Positions 14,557 through 19,873 of a DNA stretch of 19,873 bases are shown one piece after another. The DNA lies in assembly GCA_012271025.1 (NCBI GenBank), contig JAAXHF010000620.1, positions 1 to 19,873 of the forward strand. The letters run 5' to 3'. The position numbers and the translations under genes were made by a program. The notes beneath the pieces were generated by a model that saw only the letters and a list, made by a program, of their open reading frames with translations, was not told the origin of the DNA and searched no databases. Every line of letters begins with the position of its first letter. The first letter of the stretch is position 1. The DNA comes from Deltaproteobacteria bacterium. Its GTDB lineage: Bacteria > Desulfobacterota_B > Binatia > Bin18.

Positions 14557-15635
14557 GATTCCGTGTCCGACACGCTGGCCGCGTTTGGCTCGGTCACGGG
14601 CAGCACGTTTTGGGCTGCTCCGGCTCGCTCGAACTCGGGCACCTTCTTGACCACGAAGTCGACCGCTCTGCCCTCGTCGAGGGTTTCAAAGGCGAACCCC
14701 GGCTCGATGTCGGTAATGTGAAAAAAGTAGTCCTGTCCGTCAGCGCCCTGGATAAAGCCGAAACCGCGTTCGGCGACCTTTTTCTTGATCAGGCCTCTGA
14801 GCGCTGCGCCGAGCTGGGCCTGAGCGCCGGCCTCGCCCGCTGCGTCATTACCGCTCAGATACTCGTGTTGGATTTCCTGCCGTTGCTGGGCAAACGCTTC
14901 CCGACACACGTCGCAGAAGAATTTCTGACCTTTGCGCGGGTGGAAAGTCGTCCACACCCGGCGGTCGCCGGCGTGGCCGGGCGACTGGCAGTCGAGTTGG
15001 TGGCGTTCGTATTTGAGTTCCAGGCGGTGGAGGAGGTCGTCCAGCCAGATGATATCAAAATCCTTGACCCCGGCTTCGTCTCGAGGGTCGGCGAACTCCG
15101 GCGCGCAGCTGCCCTGAATGCTGACCAGCGCCACCTGTTTGCCCAGCCGACGAGCGTGCTGCAAGACCGGTTTGAAATCCTGATCGCCAACCACGGCCAC
15201 GGCAATATCGTAGGCGTTGGGCATGGCGGCGTAGTACAGGATGGAGGTGGCCAGGGAAATATCCACGCATTTTTCTTTGGGTTCGAACGGATCGCTGGGG
15301 TCGCGATCAACCCGGCGCAGGCGCCGACCGCGAAAGTTGATTGGGAAGGTCTCCAGCTCGTAGTGGTACTCTTCTTTGAGCCGAAAGAAGAAATCGAGCC
15401 GACGCTGGACGACCTCGTGGTCCTGCGGGTCATAGTTGGCGGCATAGCTGCCGAACAGGTAGGTGCGGACGACGTGGACGTCGAGCTCGTTCAGCTGACT
15501 CCGAAGCTCTTCGGCCAGGACCTGAGGCAGACGGCCAAAGTCGAGTTGAAAGTCTCCCTTGCCATACGAATCGGCCAGACGGGGCGTGTTCGAGTACAGC
15601 CACGTCCCATCAATGAACAGCATTATTTTGAGCAT
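14553..15635 (-). CDS. NYN (PIN-like) nuclease domain fused to zinc knuckle and cold-shock domain
   Basis: This 360-residue protein has three parts. Residues 1-205 are a NYN/LabA-like domain with the acidic residues expected for metal binding: D9 (LFIDGTWLY), D125 (KCVDISLAT) and D151/D153 (VVGDQDFKPVL), then ALVSIQGS. Residues 206-250 hold C216, H221, C241 and C244 (FFCDVCREAF), a probable zinc ribbon. Residues about 278-335 form a cold-shock domain: IKKKVAERGFGFI (RNP1-like) and DYFFHITDI (RNP2-like). The combination suggests an RNA-binding ribonuclease. Start ATG at 15633-15635; longer upstream frames overlap the preceding lipoprotein gene and add no domain. The gene overlaps that upstream lipoprotein gene by 26 nt. 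It ends in TAG. Confidence 0.88.
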   Translation of the reverse strand: MLKIMLFIDGTWLYSNTPRLADSYGKGDFQLDFGRLPQVLAEELRSQLNELDVHVVRTYLFGSYAANYDPQDHEVVQRRLDFFFRLKEEYHYELETFPINFRGRRLRRVDRDPSDPFEPKEKCVDISLATSILYYAAMPNAYDIAVAVVGDQDFKPVLQHARRLGKQVALVSIQGSCAPEFADPRDEAGVKDFDIIWLDDLLHRLELKYERHQLDCQSPGHAGDRRVWTTFHPRKGQKFFCDVCREAFAQQRQEIQHEYLSGNDAAGEAGAQAQLGAALRGLIKKKVAERGFGFIQGADGQDYFFHITDIEPGFAFETLDEGRAVDFVVKKVPEFERAGAAQNVLPVTEPNAASVSDTES

Positions 15636-16107
15636 TGTTTGTCTTCTTCTGACTGGTGTCCCCGTCTTGGAGGTAGACGAGGGCAAAGCCCACCTGGGAG
15701 AGGCTGAAGGTTTTATTCGTCCGGACCCGGACCGACGCCGCTCCCTGGCCAAAGCCGGACAGTTCGGTCGTCCAGTCCGGATAGGCGTTAAAGGTATTGA
15801 CGTGATTGACATCTTGGACCGGCAGTAAGATGACGGCATGGGCACCGAGCTGACAGGCTTCAAAACGGATCAGGTGTTGCATGCGGGGCAGCTCGTCCTG
15901 TTCGTTGCCGTAGGACCAGATTTGGGCAATGGTTTCGTGGGCTCTGTCGGGCGGGGTTTGGAGGACCGCCATCTGACAATCGTGGGGGCGGGGGCTGGGG
16001 TAGACCGGCGCGGTTCTCTGCACCCAGGCCACCGGTTTGCCCTTGGGCGAACACGCCGTTAGCAGACATCCCGACACGACCAGCAGACAGCAGCAGATGA
16101 GGTGCAT
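15610..16107 (-). CDS. Small lipoprotein of unknown function
   Basis: This 165-residue lipoprotein has a short cysteine-rich signal segment with the lipobox LLTAC (Cys19). The mature part contains CQMAVLQTPP, then HETIAQIWSYG, then FEACQLGAHAVILLPVQD. The last pattern (Ala-Cys-x-Leu-Gly-Ala-x-Ala-Val) recurs in several small periplasmic lipoprotein families of the DUF4156/RcsF type; I cannot assign one. The ATG at 16105-16107 is preceded by AAGGAAGG, a strong site, so I chose it over longer in-frame starts. It overlaps the NYN gene start by 26 nt and follows the next lipoprotein by 26 nt, so it is in an operon with both. It ends in TGA. Confidence 0.75.
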   Translation of the reverse strand: MHLICCCLLVVSGCLLTACSPKGKPVAWVQRTAPVYPSPRPHDCQMAVLQTPPDRAHETIAQIWSYGNEQDELPRMQHLIRFEACQLGAHAVILLPVQDVNHVNTFNAYPDWTTELSGFGQGAASVRVRTNKTFSLSQVGFALVYLQDGDTSQKKTNNAQNNAVH

Positions 16108-16133
16108 GGCTCGCCTTCCTTTGTGGGCCGGAG

Positions 16134-16694
16134 TCAGCCAAGTGCCCCCACCATAAACCGCCTGACCGGACGGTGCAAGCGCCGCTGCGCCACACCAGCA
16201 ACGACAGGCGAGAGCTGGACCGAGAAGGGACACACCACCTCTGCGGCATCGGTCTGCCGCACGATGACCTCGACCTGCCAGCTGTCGGTGTACAACCGCA
16301 GGCCGCCGGTCGACCGATAGCGACCCTCTCCTATCGGCGTGGCAACGAGTGTCGTGGTCGTGCTGCCCAGGGTGCCCAACTCCAGCAGCGGGGTGAAGGC
16401 AAACACCACCCGGCTGACCGCGGTCAGCGGCTGGCCGGCGCTATCTCGGATGGCTGCGGTATAGGTGGGTGTGTCGGCCTGTCCGTAGCTCAGGGTGAAA
16501 CGGACCTGCAAGTCGCCGCAGGTCTGGGTCTGAGCCTGAGAGGGCGGCGGTGGACGAAAACTGGGCTGGGGAGCGGTGGCGCACGAGACGAGCAGGGCGC
16601 CTGCCAGACCCAGCCCGGCGCACAACCGGCCCGGGCAAACCGGCCGGCCACAGACCGCCGATGCCTCCGACGCGGGGTGCCGGGAGAAGGTCAT
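16134..16694 (-). CDS. Predicted lipoprotein with YtkA/FixH-like beta domain
   Basis: This 186-residue protein has an N-terminal signal with the lipobox LLVSC (Cys38) and a proline/glutamine-rich linker. The single beta-sandwich-like domain has YTAAIRDSAGQPLTAVSRVV, then GEGRYRSTGGLRLYTDSWQV and EVIVRQTD. This layout resembles YtkA-like or FixH-like Ig-type domains that often bind metal or partner proteins; the assignment is by pattern only. The start at 16692-16694 has no clear ribosome-binding site but lies 7 nt after the trmFO stop, so reinitiation is plausible. The signal is long (37 residues), and a shorter start cannot be excluded. It ends in TGA. Confidence 0.65.
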   Translation of the reverse strand: MTFSRHPASEASAVCGRPVCPGRLCAGLGLAGALLVSCATAPQPSFRPPPPSQAQTQTCGDLQVRFTLSYGQADTPTYTAAIRDSAGQPLTAVSRVVFAFTPLLELGTLGSTTTTLVATPIGEGRYRSTGGLRLYTDSWQVEVIVRQTDAAEVVCPFSVQLSPVVAGVAQRRLHRPVRRFMVGALG

Positions 16695-16701
16695 CGGCGG
16701 C

Positions 16702-18057
16702 TCAGGCGGTTCCGACGAGGGAGGCGTGGGGGACCGACCCCGGCGCCGCGTCGGGCAGGCGATGGGCGGTCTGCCAGGCGGCCAGGTCGGACAGCGCCCG
16801 CTGGGCCAGGGCGGCCTTTTTTTCGCGTCCCCGCAAGCGTCGCGAGAGGGGGGGAAACAGGCCGTAGTTGGTGTTCATGGGCTGAAACTCGCGGCGTTCG
16901 CTGCTGGTGACATAGGTGAACAGGGAGCCCAAGGCGGTCGTCGCCGGGGCGACCAGGAGCGGTGTCTGTTGGGCGTAGCGGGCGGCGTTCAGCCCCGCCA
17001 GCAGACCGGCTGCGGCCGACTCCAAATAGCCCTCTACCCCGACCATCTGGCCGGCAAAGAACAGGTCGGCGCGGTCCCGAAACTGTAGGGTCGGTTTCAG
17101 CAGCCGGGGGGAGTCGATAAAGGTGTTGCGGTGCAGGCTGCCCAGACGCACAAACTCGGCCGCCTCCAAACCCGGGATGGTCCGAAACACCCGGCGCTGT
17201 TCCGGGTAGCTCATCTTGGTCTGAAAGCCGACCATACCCCACAGGCTGCCGGCTCGGTCGTCCTGGCGCAGTTGGACAACCGCATAGGGGCGACTGCCCG
17301 TGCGCGGGTCGCTGAGGCCGACCGGCTTCAGCGGTCCAAAGGCCAGGGTGTCTCTGCCGCGTCGGGCCATTTCCTCGATCGGCAGGCAGCCCTCAAAATA
17401 CACCGCCCGCTCAAACTCTTTGGTCTCGACCTTGCGGGCCGCCACAATGTCGTCAACGAGACGCTCATACTCGTCCCGGCTGAGCGGGCAGTTCAGATAG
17501 TCGTCACCGCCACGATCATAGCGGGAAGCCCGAAACACAACTGCCTGATTGATGGAGTCGGCCTGAATGATGGGAGAGATGGCATCGTAAAAATACAGAT
17601 AGTCCCTGCCAAGCAGGGCCTGTAAGCGGGCCGACAGGGCGGGCGAGGTCAGGGGACCGGTGGCCACGACTGTGACGCCGCTCGGTAGGCGGTCAACCTC
17701 TTGGCGCCGGATCTCGATCAGCGGATGACCGCTCAGCGCCTGACCCACCGTGCGCGAAAACACCTCCCGGTCCACGGCCAGGGCCTGGCCGGCGGGAACC
17801 CGCGAGGCATCCGCCGCGCGCATAATCAAGGAGCCCAGGTGGCGCATTTCCTGTTTGAGCAGTCCGACTGCGGTTGTCAGCGACGCGCTGCGCAGAGAGT
17901 TGGAACACACCAACTCGGCAAAGCCGTCCGTGTGATGGGCGGCGGTCGGCCGCACCGGCCGCATTTCGTACAGACGCACGGCCAGGCCGGATTGGGCGAT
18001 TTGCCACGCGGCTTCGCTGCCGGCCAGCCCACCGCCAATGACTGTGATGGTTTGCAT
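16702..18057 (-). CDS. trmFO: Methylenetetrahydrofolate--tRNA-(uracil-5-)-methyltransferase TrmFO
   Basis: This 451-residue FAD protein makes m5U54 in the T-loop of tRNA, using methylenetetrahydrofolate and NAD(P)H. Seen: the FAD motif [10 protein letters not shown] at 8-17, EMRP at 31-34, the VCSNSLRS string with catalytic Cys51, [14 protein letters not shown] at 85-98, and the second catalytic Cys224 in [10 protein letters not shown]. Later [20 protein letters not shown] and [18 protein letters not shown] are also standard, as is [10 protein letters not shown] near the end. Length is normal for the family. It lies directly downstream of topA (83-bp gap), an arrangement shared by many bacteria. 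It ends in TGA, so termination at TGA is normal in this genome. Confidence 0.97.
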   Translation of the reverse strand: MQTITVIGGGLAGSEAAWQIAQSGLAVRLYEMRPVRPTAAHHTDGFAELVCSNSLRSASLTTAVGLLKQEMRHLGSLIMRAADASRVPAGQALAVDREVFSRTVGQALSGHPLIEIRRQEVDRLPSGVTVVATGPLTSPALSARLQALLGRDYLYFYDAISPIIQADSINQAVVFRASRYDRGGDDYLNCPLSRDEYERLVDDIVAARKVETKEFERAVYFEGCLPIEEMARRGRDTLAFGPLKPVGLSDPRTGSRPYAVVQLRQDDRAGSLWGMVGFQTKMSYPEQRRVFRTIPGLEAAEFVRLGSLHRNTFIDSPRLLKPTLQFRDRADLFFAGQMVGVEGYLESAAAGLLAGLNAARYAQQTPLLVAPATTALGSLFTYVTSSERREFQPMNTNYGLFPPLSRRLRGREKKAALAQRALSDLAAWQTAHRLPDAAPGSVPHASLVGTA

Positions 18058-18140
18058 ACCGGGTCAAAGCTCAGAAAACGGGCTCATCATACCGAACGGA
18101 GCATTGCCGCCATTCATCGTTCTGCATTCAGCGTTCCTCT

Positions 18141-19873
18141 TCAGCCGGCCGCCTGTTCGACCGGCGGCTCGACTGTGGGCAGTTCCTGCTCCAGCGGTGC
18201 GGTATAGTCGCACTCGTCACGAAAAAAGCGCCGAACCGTACCGGCCCGTTTGGTTGTTTTTTCAACCACAAAGGGCGCCTGACACTGTGGGCAGGGCGTG
18301 GGTACGGGTTTGTCCCACAGGGCAAACTTGCACTTGGGGTAGCGGTTGCAGCTGTAGAAGGTCTTGCCGCGCCGGGACTGCTTCTGGTGCAGCTCGCCCT
18401 GCTGACAGTCCGGGCAGGCGATACCCAGGGATACGGCTGCGGCCCGGCCCGGCTTTTTGATCGTCTTGCACTCCGGATAGCCCGAACAGCCCAGAAACTT
18501 GCCATACCGACCAAAGCGGACCTGCATGGGCCGGCCACACTCCTCGCAGGTTTCATCGGTCTGGGTCTCGGCCGTATCTTGGGGCACGATGCGTCCCTGT
18601 TCGTCGCGGCTGAAATTGCAAGTGGCGGTGCAATCGGGGTAGTTGGTACAGGCCAGGAACTCACCGTTGCGGCCCTGCTTGATGACCAGCTTACCATCAG
18701 AGCATTCCTGACAGGCGAGGTCGGTCTGGGTTTCTTGTTTGTCTCGGGGCACGATCTGACCCTGTTCGTCCCGGCTGAAGTTGCGGGTAGCGGTGCAATC
18801 GGGGTAGTTGGTACAGGCCAGGAACTCACCGTTGCGGCCCCACTTGATGACCAGCTTGCCGTTCGCACATTCGTTGCAGTCGAGGTCGGTCGGCGTGCCC
18901 ACGCCTTTGACATCCCGCATCTCTTTTTCAGCCCGTTCGAGGCTGGCCGAAAAGGGTTGGTAGAAACGTGCAATGGCCTGCTGCCAATGCTCGTTCCCGT
19001 CTTCGATTTTATCCAGGATTGCTTCCATGTCGGCGGTGAACTCGGCGTTCAGAATACCCGGGAAGGACTCGACCAGGAGTTCGGTGACCAGCATGCCGAG
19101 GTCGGTCGGCCGCAAGCGCCGCTGCTCGTCTTCAGAGACGTACTCTTTATTGAGAATCGTACTCATAATTGACGCGTAGGTTGACGGACGACCAATCCCG
19201 TCCTCTTCCAGCTCTTTGATCAGCGTGGCCTGGGTAAAGCGGGGTGGCGGCTGGGTGAAGTGCTGATTGGGCGTCACGTTCAGCAGGGTCAGGATTTCCC
19301 CCTCAGTCAGCGGCGGCAGCTGCTTCTCTTCGTCCTCATCGGCCTTGGTTGTATCGTCTGTCCCTTCCGCATAAACACGCAGAAACCCATCGAAGCGCAT
19401 GACTTGACCGGTGGCTCGGAACACACAGTCATTGGCCGCAATATCAACACTGGTCTGTTCAAACTCGGCCGGGGCCATCTGGCTGGCCAGAAACCGGTTC
19501 CAGATCAGGGTATAGAGTCTGAGTTCTTCCGGCTTGAGATACGGAGCGACCGACTCCGGGGTGTGCTCCAGGGAGGTCGGACGGATCGCCTCATGGGCCT
19601 CCTGGGCGCTCTTTGCTGAGCGGTAGCTGTTCGGTCGTTCGGGGACATATCGGGCGCCATAGCTGGCGGTCAGATACTCGCGCGCGGCCGCCGTCATCTG
19701 GGGCGAGATGCGCGGCGAATCCGTCCGCATATACGTGATCAGTCCAACCTCTCCCTCGGTTCCGAGTTTCACCCCCATGTACAGGCGCTGGGCGATGCCC
19801 ATGGTCCGACTGGGAGCGAAACGCAGCTTCCGGGATGCCTCTTGCTGGAGGCGCGAGGTGATGAACGGCGGGG
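18141..19873 (-). CDS. topA: DNA topoisomerase I, C-terminal two-thirds (cut by window edge)
   Basis: The visible 577 residues begin inside the catalytic core (PPFITSRLQQEASRKL at the edge), so the start codon lies beyond 19873. Seen: active-site tyrosine in GLITYMRTDSPRIS, GRPSTYASIMSTI, MLVTELLVESFPGI and FTADMEAILDKI. This is type IA topoisomerase, which relaxes negative supercoils. The C-terminus carries four complete zinc ribbons and one degenerate one: CNEC...CTNYPDC, CQEC...CTNYPDC, CEEC...CSGYPEC, CPDC...CNRYPKC, and a last CPQC with an incomplete partner. The first two form a 55-residue tandem duplication. It ends in TGA. topA is transcribed ahead of trmFO. Confidence 0.97.
   Translation of the reverse strand, partial: PPFITSRLQQEASRKLRFAPSRTMGIAQRLYMGVKLGTEGEVGLITYMRTDSPRISPQMTAAAREYLTASYGARYVPERPNSYRSAKSAQEAHEAIRPTSLEHTPESVAPYLKPEELRLYTLIWNRFLASQMAPAEFEQTSVDIAANDCVFRATGQVMRFDGFLRVYAEGTDDTTKADEDEEKQLPPLTEGEILTLLNVTPNQHFTQPPPRFTQATLIKELEEDGIGRPSTYASIMSTILNKEYVSEDEQRRLRPTDLGMLVTELLVESFPGILNAEFTADMEAILDKIEDGNEHWQQAIARFYQPFSASLERAEKEMRDVKGVGTPTDLDCNECANGKLVIKWGRNGEFLACTNYPDCTATRNFSRDEQGQIVPRDKQETQTDLACQECSDGKLVIKQGRNGEFLACTNYPDCTATCNFSRDEQGRIVPQDTAETQTDETCEECGRPMQVRFGRYGKFLGCSGYPECKTIKKPGRAAAVSLGIACPDCQQGELHQKQSRRGKTFYSCNRYPKCKFALWDKPVPTPCPQCQAPFVVEKTTKRAGTVRRFFRDECDYTAPLEQELPTVEPPVEQAAG
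18625..18839. repeat. 165-bp tandem duplication inside topA (zinc-ribbon unit)
   Basis: Two copies of a 55-codon unit lie head to tail. The stretch 18625-18674 is identical over 50 nt to 18790-18839, and similarity extends across the linker (protein strings FSRDEQG and ETQTD in both). High DNA identity implies a recent duplication or gene conversion of one zinc ribbon. Confidence 0.85.

Noticed and set aside
14502..15707. Long plus-strand frame opposite the NYN-CSD gene
   Set aside because: No recognisable domain; the minus-strand frame carries NYN, zinc and cold-shock motifs.
18601..18860. Repeats near 18.6-18.9 kb as a CRISPR-like or mobile repeat
   Set aside because: Only two in-frame copies that encode zinc ribbons of TopA; an internal gene duplication explains them.

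Overview
The window looks like chromosomal DNA from a high-GC, diderm (Gram-negative-type) bacterium. The evidence is four predicted lipoproteins with lipoboxes, one of them LolA/LolB-like, together with a bacterial TopA, TrmFO and IspH. Two luciferase-like F420/flavin oxidoreductases, a B12-type radical SAM protein, a deoxyhypusine-synthase-like protein and a long-form IspH fit an uncultured deltaproteobacterial, Binatota- or Tectomicrobia-like lineage. That placement is inference; no rRNA or marker gene in the window fixes it. I see no phage, IS element, tRNA, rRNA or CRISPR array.

Layout: (1) 1-519, minus: start of an ABC-F ATPase, running off the left edge. (2) 520-918: no convincing gene. 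(3) 919-5450, minus: GH25 lysozyme-like membrane protein, LLM oxidoreductase, IspH and B12-type radical SAM protein, in that transcriptional order. (4) 5519-8500, plus: NAD-dependent epimerase, a second LLM oxidoreductase, a 52-nt hairpin, then a two-domain rhodanese. (5) 8497-11696, minus: NadD-like nucleotidyltransferase, DHS-like protein, CysQ-like phosphatase and a small zinc-ribbon membrane protein. (6) 11816-14556, plus: TPR lipoprotein and a LolA/LolB-like lipoprotein separated by a 16-bp-arm hairpin. (7) 14553-19873, minus: TopA (5' end outside the window), TrmFO, two small lipoproteins and a NYN-zinc-cold-shock fusion.

The most interesting item is the rhodanese at 7679-8500. Its reading frame meets an in-frame TGA at codon 231, exactly where the catalytic cysteine of the C-terminal rhodanese domain belongs (context VVTY-TGA-QGGIRAAHG). 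The same frame continues for 42 residues of typical rhodanese C-terminus to a TAG. That TAG interlocks with the stop of the convergent neighbour in a CTAG tetranucleotide, as happens again at 14553-14556. A hairpin with a 7-bp perfect upper stem and a GGC loop starts 10 nt after the TGA, the right place and shape for a bacterial SECIS element. I therefore annotate it as a selenocysteine-containing sulfurtransferase. A standard gene caller would report only a truncated 230-residue protein. TGA still serves as a normal stop in seven other genes here, so the code is not globally reassigned. No selenocysteine machinery (selA, selB, selC, selD) lies in the window, so the call rests on family position, downstream conservation and the hairpin.

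The remaining genes are mostly housekeeping (TopA, TrmFO, IspH, CysQ) mixed with enzymes whose substrates cannot be read from sequence.
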